From: Chlorophyllum brunneum
Lineage: Eukaryota; Basidiomycota; Agaricomycetes; Agaricales; Agaricaceae
Length of the DNA stretch: 64,000 nucleotides
Reading direction: 5' to 3'
NCBI GenBank assembly: GCA_963576785.1
Contig: OY756150.1
Location: forward strand, 62,001 to 126,000
Shown: piece after piece, positions 32,471 to 44,346 of the stretch
Position numbering within the stretch: position 1 is the stretch's first letter
Layout of the letters: each line of letters begins with the position of its first letter
Position numbers and translations under genes: made by a program
Notes under the pieces: generated by a model
What the model was told of the DNA's origin: nothing
What the model saw: only the letters and a program-made list of their open reading frames with translations
The model's database searches: none

Positions 32471-35400
32471 ATATAGACCCCCACACTGCCCATTCCAAGA
32501 TACATCGTCACTGGTGATTGCCGTTCATATCATTAAATTGATGATCTGGATCGCTACCCTGCTCCTAGCCCATTACAACCTGCAATGCTCACCGCATTGT
32601 AGATAAGTTCGAAGTTGGTGGGGATGACTTGCGGAGAAAATGGATAAGATATTCAAAGGGACAAGAGAACTACCCTCGGACCGTACCCCAGGAATCTCCA
32701 GCCCGTATATCGTCCTTCAAGGTATTTTACTAGCATCGGTCCACACGGGAGTAGCCAGCTTTCTTTGCCGATTCAGGGTCAGCCGCAGGGTTGAGATCGG
32801 ACAAGATAGGAAAAATGATCCCCAAAGAGAAGGATTCATTCATCACGGCTTCGCTGGGTTTGATTGTGCTCTGCGCACGTGTAGAGCCTCATGGCAAGAT
32901 GAAAGCTGACTCGCGTATGGTCAGTATTCTAGAACTTGCTATAAGCTCAAGACGCCCGGCTTACTCAATAAAAGGACCTGACGCATCCTCTCCGACAGTT
33001 GAGAGCGCCTTCATGTTGCGTTGGTGGTGGTGACTGAAGGATTCAAAAATTGGTACCCCAGAGCTTCAGGGAAATCAAGCCAAGCGAATCTGCGTTCAGG
33101 TCACGGGGAACCTGCTGACTCAATATGGCGTTTGCTCATCGAATCCACTTGCTCCGTTTCTCGTACTATTCCTTGGACACACTTGCACTCCATTAAAAAT
33201 ATTTCCATCTCACTGTAGCGAGGAAGTCTGAACGGTAAACGAGGTTTGGGTGGTCGCCGTCCCCGGTGATGCCGTTATAATAAGACATCCTCTCGTACTC
33301 GTTGGGGCCGTACACGGAGACAGCGGTGGCCTCGCTGGCGAGGGTGGATAGATTGGACGCCATAGTTACGTCGCTTAGAGCCAGGGAGCCGGGGCGCTTG
33401 CGTGGCTGGCCCTGGTTACATTCGAGAGTGAAGAGGGAGAGTTCTGGACATAAGGTGGTAAGTGTGATATAGACGCGGGAAGCATTAAAAGACTCGCTCA
33501 GCAGCTCCGGGTGCTCTCTCATAGTCTGGAGCACCTCCTAGGCGAGTCCGGATATTCCTACAAGGGAGATGGTAAGTATGGCATAGATTGATGACGTGCA
33601 AAAAGGCCAAGGGACTCGCCTTCGCCTAGAGGACCGACTTTATCTAGTTCGTCTTCTGTGAATGGCAAAGCCGCGAAAGGTCAGTGTGGAATAGACGAAG
33701 GAAAAACGGTGGGACTGGTTGGGAGGATCCATAATGAAGTTATAAACGCCATGGTGAACAAAGGAGAAGTGAAGAGCCTCGTCCTATATCAAAAAATCAT
33801 CCAAGAGACAACTGGAATAAAATATTTGACATATACATATGCATATCTTCATCTTCACAGCAAGGTATTGCGTCATGTCAACTCTGTGCACTCAACGCAT
33901 ACAGTTAACGCTTCCTGTTAACCACAAAATCATGCACATCTCATTTTCTTGATGAAACATATTGAATTCATTGCGGTATGTGCTGGTTCGGGTGCGGTCT
34001 TCATGACCTGGGTTAAAATTGATGCATATTTTCTAGGTGGATTCTGGAGCTTTTGAACCTGGTACGTCAATCCTTTGGCGCGGTGGAGGCTAGTTACTCC
34101 TATTTCCAGTCACTCAACTCCATCCTCCGATTGTCTTCGGTTGTGCATAGTTTTAGTAATATTCCGAGTTTTTTAAGATCTGATAGTCAATAATCGTATG
34201 AACGTTAGTCCAGACCTGCGAACAATTCCAAATATGTCTGCCTGCTTTCGTGAGGTATTTAACTATCCAACCAGACCAAATTATTGACGCAGCAGAACGG
34301 TTCTCGGGAATACATTTTCGTACATTTTTCAATAGAATCCCAATAGCATCCACAATATAAAGGTTAGATAATATTCACTCATGTCGTATTATACATCATA
34401 CAAACCTGGTCTGCCAACTTATGAACCTATCTGAGCAATGCATAGAATATTCGATTATATCCAGTTTTGATTCTGATATTTTCTGTGAGTAGGGAAATGT
34501 CAGGTTATGTACACTTGACGGTATGTAGAGGAGCTGACCCCAGAAGAGCTTGAGGTCCTTTGCCTCACCAATCGACTCAGCGTCTCGGAAATGGCCGAAC
34601 ACGGAGCTCGCTGGGTACATAAAAGCTTTCTCCATCTCACCTTGTACAATTCAATGTCCTATCGCACGTACGGAATTTCGGCCTTAATTTTCCTGCCCTG
34701 ACTGATACTCCAGAAGCATAATGTGGTCAGACTTCATTTACCGCATCTTCCGCCTACCGAAGGATGGACTTTTTTCCGGTGAAACCGGTCCGTATCTCTC
34801 TCTCCTGAATTCTCTCCTCGACATTGGCCAGTTTCGAATATCTCCCGTTTAAAAAAAGGATAACTTCTTTTGGGAAGTCAGCACTAAAAGCTGTGCGCCG
34901 GCATTGATAATTGAAGTTGTCACCCCACACTCCATTGAACTCGGCCCTACCGGTGATAGTGCTTTCCAGACGCTCCGGTTATCATCGGATCTACGATACC
35001 CAACTCGCTCCCGGTCATCTACGGCATCAGCGCCCGCAATACTCAATTTATCTGTATGTGAATACCATACTGCGACTGGTGAATTTGTGGAATCTCCTAC
35101 CCAGCCGAGATCTGGCCAGTGGGTGTGGAAATACGGTCTTTTGGAGGAGGAAGGAGAAAAAAAGTTCAGAGAGATTGTGGCAAGAGTGGTTCATATTTCC
35201 ACTTGAATCGGTGTGTGTGTTGTAAATATGTCAGGGATATCATGCTCACTTTTCCTCCTGCAACGGTTCTATTAGTCGATCTTTATTGGCCTGTCCATAT
35301 AAGATATCCTCCGAAAAAAAAAGCTTATAATTTCCAATGTCATCAAACATCGCAAGTGAGCCGGCTGAGGTCCCGCATATTCAACTTTACTTTCTTTACT

Positions 35401-35480
35401 CTCTTTGATCCGTTGAAAGACGAACCGCGACATCTACTCAGGGACGGGTATGGGCACCGGCCGCTTCAAGACCTCCCCCA
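32471..35480. other. Gene-poor stretch with two modest anonymous ORFs
   Basis: The minus-strand frame 33193-33534 (114 codons) contains FNASRVYITLTTLCPELSLF and YGPNEYERMSYYNG. The plus-strand frame 34904-35206 contains TPHSIELGPTGDSAFQTL and SGQWVWKYGLLEEEGEKKF. Both look protein-like, but I recognise no family and no splice partners. They may be eroded or young genes. The rest (32.5-33.2, 33.5-34.9 kb) holds nothing I can support. Confidence 0.35.
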
Positions 35481-35528
35481 CCATTTGTAATAGACAAATT
35501 CTTCGATGTCCCTCCATCTCCATCCAAC

Positions 35529-36851
35529 ATGAAACGGCTAACACTGGCTGAGTGTGAAACATCTGTTCTCGACATCATCCGACTGTTACACCCTCTTCTC
35601 CCCAGAGCGCTTTCAGGCGCCTCAGGGGAACATCAGCCCTCAAATCCTATGAAAGGCTTGAAGAACCCTGTCGTGGTACAAATGTATTCAGCGGATGATT
35701 TGGACAACGGAGTGAGGAAGATTTTGCTTAACCATGGAAATGCGGAAGTCCCTACTGCCGGTAATAATCAGTATGTACGACGGTATCTCCGAGTCTGTGG
35801 CAGCTGGAGCGGGTCTAACTTGAAATAAAAACTGACAGTTACGCCGACCCTTACCCAATGGTCACATCAGCCGGAGTATGAACTCATCAGGGAGCCCGAA
35901 ATGCTCTCACATAAGCCAAACCACCCCCACACCGTCGTCCCCCAGTAATGGATCGCTACAGGCACTTCCAGGCACTTCTGAATGAATGCAACCCTATTCC
36001 TGATTTGGGCAGTCACAAAGCGATGCGGCCCTTGTGCTTAACCACTATCGAGCCCCTTGAGGCCTTCGAGCAACTGGCAAAGGCACCGGAGAACGCCAAG
36101 CTAGTCGTTCAAATCTGGAGAGACTGCGTAAATTGTAAGTCCATGTTGTCGTCAAGCTTACAATGATCCTAATACACGTCTAGGTCATTTCTGACTTTGG
36201 GAGGCGGGTTTCAAGCGCGGGAATATCAGTCTATGGAATATTATGTGCCGCCCGTCAGGTGGTCAAGGTGAAAGATCGGACGAACGTAAATATCAGGGTG
36301 TGTTGAATGATTGGGACCTTGCTCGACATGGGGATGGACAACCCTCGCCAAGCCACCGTTCTGCGACGGTTCCATTCATGGCGCTGGAGCTCCTACCAAA
36401 GAAGTCCATAAAGCAAGAGCCCCATCCTCGCCTTTATCGATTCGACCTGGAGTCATTCAACTGGGTGCTGGGTTTCATCTGCCTCAAGTGGAATGGAAAA
36501 TCTGAGTCGGTGCTCCGGGGATGGCTGGGGTCGGTTGATTCGTCAGGGTTTACGATGTTAGGCGACTTTAATGGAGTCAAACTGAAGGGGGATCCTGAGG
36601 CCTACTGGAACCTCTTCGTCGCTGTAGAGAAGTGGATCGACATCAGGTTTCGTACCCTTCAAATTTTGCAGAGAAAACTTACATGGGAGGAACGAGGGCA
36701 CAGCGAGGTTTACTCAGAATTCTTGTTTATTGTGAAGACATGGGAAGAGAAGGGTAGAGCTTCTATTGTTGACGAGGTAATGGAACATTTCGTGCCAAAG
36801 AACGACGAAGATATCCAGGCGGCTTCTAAGGCCAAAACCAAAGCCGAGTAA
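35529..36851 (+). pseudogene. FunK1 kinase pseudogene
   Basis: The plus strand first shows a decayed N-terminal part (KNPVVVQMYSADDLDNG, equivalent to KNPVQIEMNSADSDQVGG in the better copy at 39.3 kb). Next comes FEQLAKAPENAKLVVQIWRD, then an intron at about 36138-36183. The following exon has an immediate TGA (HF-stop-LW) and the catalytic loop reads RGNISLWNIMC instead of HGDISLWNIMC, losing both His and Asp. VLNDWDLARHG, TVPFMALELL and DLESFNWVLGF follow, to a TAA at 36849-36851. Dead as a kinase. It shares its 3' flank with the other copies. Confidence 0.8.
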
Positions 36852-37165
36852 ATCATCTGCCCTCCACCAACACAACTCTTTATGATCTCTGTAACTGTAC
36901 CAGTGCTTTGAACTGTCACCTTTATAAGAGATTACCAACGGAACTGTGATTAACGATACGAATGAACAATATATATATATTTGTCGAGATTACATGTATA
37001 TATCAAGCTCACTGGAACGTGATTGCCGCTGACCTGTCATGGACGTCGGCCATATACCAGGCACGCCTTGAAGGACCAATGAAGAGATCGGGGTAGGGGT
37101 GTGGCGGGGGTAATGACGCCTTCAATAACCTCATAATGATATTGAGCGAAGGGGAAAGATAATGT

Positions 37166-38271
37166 TTGATGTCACAAAGCACAAGCGGATGTCAGAATGA
37201 GAAGGGCAAAAAGTGGACTGTCATAAAAGCGGTGAAAATCGTCTTGAAAAGCAAAGAGACGTCGATTTTGAGACCCAATGGTGAGCCGTACGCTGGAGCA
37301 AGGGATCATCGGGCATGCCCTGAAGAAGTTGATGTACAATCACTGGATTCGCTGTCTCCCGGAAGTTTACGGCTCCTTGGACATCTTACCATCGATGAAC
37401 AGCTCCATTTCAAATTGGTAGACAAAGACCTCAAAATGCGTATAATCGCTTTGGAAAGTCTTGTGGAGTTGCAGAAGTTGGTGAAAGACAAGGAGAATGC
37501 TGGGTTGGTCTTTCGGATCTGGAGGGAGTGCACAGAGTGTGAGTTTCGGACGCCATCATACCTGTGATCGAATCATGCTGACATCGTCTAGGTCATTTCG
37601 AGTTATGGAAGAAGGGTTTCAAACATGAGGACATCAATCTCTGGAATATCATGTGCCACCAAATGTCGTCTGGTGGTCTTGGGAAAGCAGCAGACAAACG
37701 TGAATATCAAGCCGTCTTGAATGACTGGGACCTCGCAGTAGATGGCACTGAAATCGATCGCAACTCCCATCGTTCCAGAACGATTCCATTCATGGCCATG
37801 GAGCTACTCCTAGCGGAGGAGGGTAGAGAACCTCACAATGGTTCTCGTCGTTATCGGTTCGACCTTGAGTCATTCAACTGGGTACTGGGACACATCTGTG
37901 TCAAGTGGGATACGCAGCGATCGGAGCGGTATGAATGGCATGGGATGGTTATCGAAAATCTTAACCTGAGGAGATCCCCTAGGTTTCAAAGTCTGGAGGT
38001 GCGGAAGGGCTTTGAGGGCTATTGGAACCTCTTCGTCGCTGTAGAGAAGTGGATTCAGATGAGGTTTCGTATCCTCCAAGAATTATTCGCGGAAGATGAG
38101 CTTGCGTGGGTAGAGCAAGACCCCAAGATTGTTCATGATGAGTTCTGGTACATTGTGGAACTGTGGAAAACAAACAAGGAGGCATCCATTTACCTTCAGG
38201 TAATGAGGTATTTCAGGAAAAAGAATGCCGAAGATATTGAGGACTCCATAGCCAAAGCCCAAGCCGAGTAA
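37166..38271 (+). CDS. FunK1-type protein kinase, N-terminally divergent or truncated
   Basis: Exons 37166-37538 and 37592-38271 (GTGAGT..TCTAG) give 350 residues. It has LQKLVKDKENAGLVFRIWRE before the conserved intron, then a catalytic loop HEDINLWNIMC (Gly of HGD replaced by Glu, catalytic Asp kept), VLNDWDLAVDG, TIPFMAMELL, DLESFNWVLGH and a C-terminus ending AKAQAE that matches the minus-strand copy at 4.2 kb. The region with the VIKASYP lysine is not recognisable; the N-terminal 100 residues differ from the other copies. It may therefore be a truncated gene without a functional ATP-binding lobe. The ORF itself is unbroken. Confidence 0.6.
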
Positions 38272-38424
38272 ATCGTTTGCCCTCCACTAACATGATCCTT
38301 TATGATCTCTGTAACTGTACTAGTAGTTTGAACTGTAACCTTTGGAAGAGCTAACGAACGATACAAATGATCAATATATATATTTGTCGAGACTACACGT
38401 ATGTACGAACACCGAATAACCTAT

Positions 38425-38690
38425 CACCGAGCTCACTGGAACTTCTCCTCAAAATTTGCAATCTCTCACCGCCAGAACATTCTACAACTAAATTAGTAAC
38501 AGGGTTATAATCATAACGACACTCACATCGACCAATTCACAAGGTACACTCCTGAGCGCCAACAAGCTCCAACGACTCAATCCAGGTAATATCCCCGCCA
38601 ATCTTATTCCTCATGCGAAACAGCACTATCCACAAACACGTTCTTCTCTAACCCCACCAAAGTGAGCCGTTCCGAACCAAATGTCGCCCC
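38425..38690 (-). pseudogene. pex3: PEX3 C-terminal fragment
   Basis: The minus strand reads GLEKNVFVDSAVSHEE, then a short deletion, then fragments equivalent to RLAGMLPGLSRWSLLALRSVPCELVD in shifted frames, with part of the last exon and intron. It sits directly after the FunK1 3' flank, as at 40.85 and 61.95 kb. Confidence 0.75.
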
Positions 38691-39170
38691 GTTCAATGCA
38701 AGTTCTTTGCATTGCTAACGGAGAGCTGCTTAGGGCTCACCCCTTGAACCATTTCCACGTTTCCTCCTGCTGATGAAATGAATATACTCCAGGTGGGAAG
38801 TGCCAACAGTAACAGGAGAGGATTTTGGGAGACCCAAGGCCGAGAGTGGCTTGGCGGTGGGGGCTTGATAAAGTGCAGGTTAAGGTGCTGACAGATATAT
38901 GCCAAGAAGCACTTCTCCCGGAATGCGAAGCACCCATGAACCAGAGAGATTGGTATGCGACCATGAGAGCACAGGTAGACGAGCTCTCACCTCGAAAATT
39001 GTGATGCTAGGGCATTTTCCGGGGAATCAGTATCCATGCTGGGGGGGAATCTGACTCGGATCACGGGAAACCTTGCCACCTTGGTTTACATCGCAAGTTC
39101 TGCACAACAACACATTTAAACAGGATATCTCAACTCGAACTGGCTAATAGCTAATCACTCTGGGGCTCTT
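38691..39170. other. No gene recognised
   Basis: It lies between PEX3 debris and the next FunK1 fragment. Only unsupported short frames. Confidence 0.45.
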
Positions 39171-39385
39171 ATGGACTTCGAGACGATGGAAAAAGACCCA
39201 CAGGACGCTGAGTTGGTCTTTCAACTTTGGAGACAATGTATAGAATGTGCGCCCTGGATATCATCGTGACTTGAGCTGAATCAGGTTGACATCTGCGTAG
39301 GTCATTATAATATCATGTCCCACCGAGTGCCGTCCCGTGATCTAAAAGCGTTGGACAGGAATGTATATGAGGCAGTCCCCAAGTT
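39171..39385 (+). pseudogene. FunK1 scrap fused to the start of the next kinase copy
   Basis: It encodes DPQDAELVFQLWRQCIEC, then an intron (GTGCGC..GTAG), then HYNIMSHRVPS..NVYEAV. This is the sequence before and after the conserved FunK1 intron, but the HGD segment between HY and NIM is deleted. The following gene's start codon (ATG 39315, from NIM-S) lies within it. Confidence 0.65.
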
Positions 39386-40695
39386 CCGGGAAAGACTCAG
39401 TGAGTTGCAGCAAGAGAAAGCCAAGGAAACGGGTTCAAAGGCCAAGAAGAAGCGTTCACAACAAGGGAAGGAGAAGGACTCAAACACAGGAGAGAAGGAT
39501 CCGAAGAACCCTGTCCAAATAGAGATGAATTCTGCGGATTCGGACCAAGTAGGGGGAAAGCTTGTGTTTAACCCTACAAAAATGCGGAAGGCGCTGTCAC
39601 TGGTAATTTTGGGGCGAGGGACCAGCATACACGACGGCATCTTCGTGGCTCCTGATGGGAGTCAAAGGCTAACAGTCATCAAAGCCTCTTACCCAATGAC
39701 CTCACGCAAGTTGGAGCACGAGCTCATCAAAGATGCGCGAAATGCTCTCACTGAAATCAAATCCCCCTTGCGGCGTTGTCTCCCAGTAATGTATGGCTGC
39801 AAAGACTTCCGGCCACTCAACAGCCTCATTCCAGAATTGGGAGATATCCGGCCCTTGTCCTTGATCGCTTTTGAGCCCCTTGAGGACTTGGAGCAACTGG
39901 CAAAAGCACCGGAAAACGCCAAGTCGGTCTTTGAAATCTGGAGAGACTGCGTAGATTGTAAGTTCATGATGTCGTCAAGGTCACAATGATTCTAATACAC
40001 GCATAGGTCATTTCAAACTGTGGAAGAAAGGTTTCAAGCATGGGGATATCAGTCTGTGGAATATCATGTGCCGCCAAGTGTCGTCTGGTAGTCTTGGGAA
40101 AGCGGCAGACAAACGTGAATATCAAGCCGTCTTGAATGACTGGGACCTCGCAGTAGATGGCACTGAAATCGATCGCAACTCCCATCGTTCCGGAACGATT
40201 CCATTCATGGCCTTGGAGCTACTCCAAGCGAAGGAAGCTAGAAAACCTCTCCGTGATTCTCATCGTTATCGGTTCGATCTTGAGTCATTCAACTGGGTAC
40301 TGGGACACTTCTGTGTCAAGTGGGATACGCAGCGATCGGAGCGGTATGAATGGCATGGGACAGCTGGCAAAAGTCTGCTTCTGAGGAAATTCGACAGAAT
40401 TCAAACGCTGGAGGTGCGGAAGGGCTTTGAGGGCGATTGGAACCTCTTCGTTGCCGTCGAAGCATGGATTAAAATGAGGTTTCGTATCCCCCAAGAGTTG
40501 TTTTTGCAGAGAAAACTTACATGGGAGGAACGAGGGCACAGCGAGGTTTATTCAGAATTCTTGTTCATTGTGGAGACATGGAAAGAAAAGGGGAGAGTTT
40601 CTATCATTGACGAGGTAATGGAACATTTCGTGCCAAAGAACGACAAAGATATCCAGGCGGCCTCTAACGCCAAAGCCAAAGCCAAAGCCAAGTAA
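39315..40695 (+). CDS. FunK1-type (fungal) protein kinase, best preserved copy
   Basis: Exons 39315-39957 and 40007-40695 (GTAAGT..CATAG, phase 1) give 443 residues. After a Lys/Ser-rich stretch (residues 25-65) come the N-lobe with VIKASYP (Lys123), EPLEDLEQLAKAPENA, the catalytic loop HGDISLWNIMC (His226, Asp228), VLNDWDLAV (Asp259-Trp-Asp261 as DFG equivalent), TIPFMALELL and DLESFNWVLGH, then the family C-terminus. All key residues are present. Other FunK1 genes carry a further N-terminal domain (see 52.5-53.2 kb) that is missing here, so the protein is 5'-truncated and its start codon is borrowed from a neighbouring fragment. Activity is therefore uncertain. Confidence 0.7.
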
Positions 40696-40850
40696 ATTAT
40701 CTGCCCTCCACCAACACAACTCTTTATGATCTCTGTAACTGTACCAGTAGTTTGAACTGTAACCTTTGTAGGAGCTAATGAACGATACGAATGATCAATA
40801 TATATATAAATTTGTCGAGACTACACGTATGTACGAACACCGAATAACCT
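40696..40850 (+). repeat. FunK1 3'-flank repeat (example copy)
   Basis: Downstream of the stop, TTTATGATCTCTGTAACTGT, then GTAGTTTGAACTGTAACCTT, then GATCAATATATATAT and TTGTCGAGACTACACGTATG recur with few changes. Copies lie after each FunK1 copy: 36852-37000, 38272-38420, 61806-61950, and on the minus strand at 4020-4167 and 6160-6300. It marks the duplication unit and probably contains the polyadenylation region. Confidence 0.8.
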
Positions 40851-40865
40851 ATCATCAAGCTCACC

Positions 40866-42290
40866 GGAGCCTCTCTTCAAACTTTGCCAACACAATTGCA
40901 GATAGACAAGGCGCATCTCTCATCGCCAGAACATTCTACAACTAAATTAGTAACATGAACCAAGGGTTATCACCAAGAACACACTCACATCGACCAATTC
41001 ACAAGGTACACTCCTAAGCGCCAACAAGCTCCAACGACTCAATCCGGGTAACATCCCTGCCAACCTTATCCTCACCTCTTCCTCAGGCGAAATAGCACTA
41101 TCCACAAACACGTTCTTTTCCAACCCATCGAATAGTATTTCAACAGCCCGATCCAAGCAGTTCTCTAACACCAAGGCGAAATCTGATGAGCAAATCATCG
41201 CCCGCGTCTCATCCAAGAGAGATATGAATGGTAGATCCGCGGTATGTGGGTGGGGATTTGGTAATGGTAGAGTCTGGATATCGCTAGGTACCGGTGCGGG
41301 TGTGGAAGAATATAAAGTACCGCCAGGTACGGTGGTGAAAGCGCCAATGGATCAGTGGTATTGTTTAGCGCGGAGAGGAAGTAATTGGAATGTGAGAGTT
41401 GTGATGATGAGAGTGACGTTGAGGATGTTTGAGTGTTTCTTTCGCCAAAAGTAGGTGATGACGGTTCGTCGATGTAGTTTGAGAACCCGCCTTGTGTTAG
41501 GACGTGTTGAACCATTTCGGGTGTCGGAGGAAGGAGCGTGGAGAGGAAGCTAATTGCGGCGTTAGAGGTGCGTAGTTAATAAGGAGATGTAGAGGGGAAC
41601 GTACCTGATGCGACGTTCTGTGCCCTCGAATGTGATTTCATGTTCTACCCGTCGTCGAACGTCGCGGATGACTCGGTGAGGGTCCATCATGTTTAACTTT
41701 GTCTTGAGCGATACCCTGGAAGATGTTAACCGTGACGCTCAGTGAGAGACAGGCGGAGGGCACAACGAACCCTTCAAAAACTTCTTCCACCCCGCGGCGT
41801 GCGCGTTCTCCAGCGTCCTTCCATCCAACGTGAAGCAGCCACCAGCTGAGTGTGAGATACTTGTTCTTGACGTCCTCCGGAATGGCTTCATCCCCTAATG
41901 TATCCTGTTCTCCCAGAAGCGCCTCCAGGTCTCTTGACATCAAGTCTTCCAGTCCTTTCCCACCACCGAACAGTAAATTTGTCAGAGAACACTCGGCCTC
42001 CAATCGCTCCTGTGCCCGCTCATCGCGTTCTTGTTGAAGGACAGAATGTACGCACTTCGTCCATACCAAGAGAGTCAGTTGGATTGTCGTCACTAGCGAT
42101 AGTAGAGTTGTTGGTAGAGAACAATATTTGTCCGAGTGAAAGCTAGGAATAGCGTCAGCTGAGTTACCTGCCGGACGCGGTGGGGAGGGAGAACTCACTC
42201 AACAGTTTGACTTCGTTCCACAGTTCAGCCTTTGTTCGTGTATCTGACGACTCTGATACGACAGAGGAACTCGCAACGCCATCCGACTAA
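40866..42290 (-). pseudogene. pex3: PEX3 (peroxin-3) pseudogene, copy B
   Basis: On the minus strand come SSDTRTKAELWNEVKLL (to a GTGAGT donor), then LLSLVTTIQLTLLVWTKCVH after a small frame change, ECSLTNLLFGGGKGLEDLMS, KYLTLSWWLLHVGWKDAGER, the introns shared with copy A, and VRRRVEHEITFEGTERRIR. QHVLTQGGFSNY follows. A one-base loss after NNTTDP then shifts the frame. DETRAMICSSDFALVLENCL, GLEKNVFVDSAISPEEEVRI and CELVDV precede a last exon AMRDAPCLSAIVLAKFEERL ending at a TGA near 40866. The N-terminal membrane anchor exon is missing. It is better preserved than copy A but still broken in at least two places. Confidence 0.85.
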
Positions 42291-42979
42291 ATAATCCAGA
42301 GTGTGAGATGGGTCTCTTGATGGGAAAAGAAAACGACGTACAAGGTGCAAGCTATGTAGAGATATGTTTTATTCCAGAGGATATTTTGACAGCGATTGTC
42401 GTGGGGTGTGAGCGGGGGTCGAGGTGTGATGTTGTCCTAGACAACCCTCATAGCTTTGACAGGACGGCCGGACTACTGTTGACAACTGTGGTCGGACATA
42501 CGAATCCATATAGGGCGTGGGGAGCTACAGGAATCACGCCGACTACCATTACTCCACGCATCGCTCGAATGATCGTCGAACCATCCGCTCAACGTTTGCA
42601 TGGTAGAGCGGCAGCTTCGTTCTCCCATGTACAACTCTGCCTCATGTAATACTGGGGTTGCGATGTTGATCGCTGCGTTGAGAAGGTGGAAGAGGTTTTC
42701 CTTGCGTTACGATGGATCACAGTCCACAGGCCTCTGTTTACGAGTTCAAAGGGTCTCCCATTACCTATGCTTCAGCATTGCACGATTGTTGCACTACCAG
42801 AGGACCAAATAAACAACTGGGGCCAACCAGATGAACTCCCGACCAACATGCTCTCTGGGGCCATCGCACCCACATCACTAAGATTGGATTACAACATAAC
42901 GTTCCTCGGCCTCAATCTTCCACGACAAAAGACCACTCATCTGGATTTAGACACCACAACCAAAGATTGGTCAATACCG
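42291..42979. other. No gene recognised
   Basis: A plus-strand frame 42308-42649 (114 codons) has no family resemblance. It lies between PEX3 copy B and a further PEX3 scrap. Confidence 0.4.
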
Positions 42980-43110
42980 GTCCAAGTGTGGAGAGGAAGC
43001 TGATTTGTGGCGTAAGGAGTGCATACTTTAAGCACCCGAGGCAGAAGGAAATGTACCTGATGTAACGTTCTGCACCCTCAATTGTCGTTTCATATTCTGC
43101 CCCGCTGTCG
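42980..43110 (-). pseudogene. pex3: PEX3 scrap (exon-intron-exon junction only)
   Basis: The minus strand encodes EYETTIEGAERYIR, then a GTACAT donor and an intron, then the start of the next exon, matching EHEITFEGTERRIR and its intron in copy B. It is more diverged than copies A and B, so it is an older duplicate. Confidence 0.6.
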
Positions 43111-43736
43111 GATAAACCGGTCAAGGTATGTCTTCCGGAGTTGCCTCATATTTCCTTTGTCGCAGATGCAACTCTGTGGAGCAAAATGCAGGAGTATAAG
43201 GAACAATAGTGTTCCGGAAATGCGGCAAAGGACGGCTGCTCTGTGGCGGAGAGGATTTCATTTGATTCAGGGTCACAACAGGTCGGGTAGTACAGCGGGA
43301 AATGCTTGGTACACTGGCCGGCAACCTTCTCAGAGCTAATTGTTATGTTGCAAAGGAGGAAGAGTAGAGCTATATTCCATTCAAACACCAAGTGACCGCG
43401 TTCGTGGGACAAGCTGATGGCAGGAGTTGAGTCTACCATTCGAAAGTTGGGATTCGAGATTACAGATATGTACCGCTTGTAAATACCTTGTCTACCTGAT
43501 GATCAAATACAATAATCGCACCCACATACCAAGGCCTGGGGGCAGACTCACTGCCATCTCAGCTTGTCATTAGGAATCCAGGCGGCTTTTCAGGCAGCTT
43601 GAGTCCTGGCACCGTAATTGGGTATGAAAATTTGTCCTAACTGTATCCAAGTGCCACACAGAAGGCCATCAGTTCACACATTCCAATTTTTCTACTACTA
43701 CTTAGGTAGATCATCATTAATCAAAATGGAGAGGCT
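43111..43736. other. No gene recognised
   Basis: Left flank of the copia insertion. Only short frames. Confidence 0.45.
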
Positions 43737-43741
43737 GACTT

Positions 43742-44312
43742 TGTTGAGGAAATGACCATAACGAGTTGTTTGCTGGGGGCAGCAGTAAATGCAGTGGGAG
43801 AGAACGTAGGGTCTACTCACCGAGATAATAAGCTTCTATCTGATACCTGTAGAAAGGTAATTCGGACAGACAGATATTATTGATGAAGCAGTTAACGTCA
43901 GAGGAGTAGAGGTCAAAGTCAATTAAATCAATGGAGGTGTTGTACTCAAAGAGATAGGCAATGATGAAGAAGTTGTTTGATTGAACAAGATACAGAACTA
44001 GCTCTGCTACATGGGGTTTATATACATATTGTAACATAGGCGAGTCATACTACATAAAATACTAGCATTGCATGGATTGTTCCTTATGACTCCCTTTAAC
44101 TGTGGTGTAGTGCCTACGGAGTACTGCAGAACGTAGTATCTAGTCATTGGTACTATGTAGAATAATCTATCAAGTACTTATGACTCTCATCATATGCAGA
44201 GCAACTCATAGGAAGTTACTACGGAATGAAGTTACTGGAAAGTAACGGATCAGTCTATTATTATCATAATGACTTCATAGTCTATTACTAGAATATGTCC
44301 GAAACTTCAACA
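43742..44312 (-). repeat. 3' LTR of the copia element
   Basis: 571 bp. On the minus strand it begins TGTTGAAG and ends CTCAACA (TG..CA inverted ends). It is about 97% identical to the other LTR. Confidence 0.95.
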
Positions 44313-44321
44313 CTCCTCCTT
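44313..44321 (-). other. Polypurine tract
   Basis: AAGGAGGAG on the minus strand lies directly before the 3' LTR, where plus-strand DNA synthesis starts. Confidence 0.8.
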
Positions 44322-44346
44322 GCTCTGTATTGATATAGAGTTTTAA

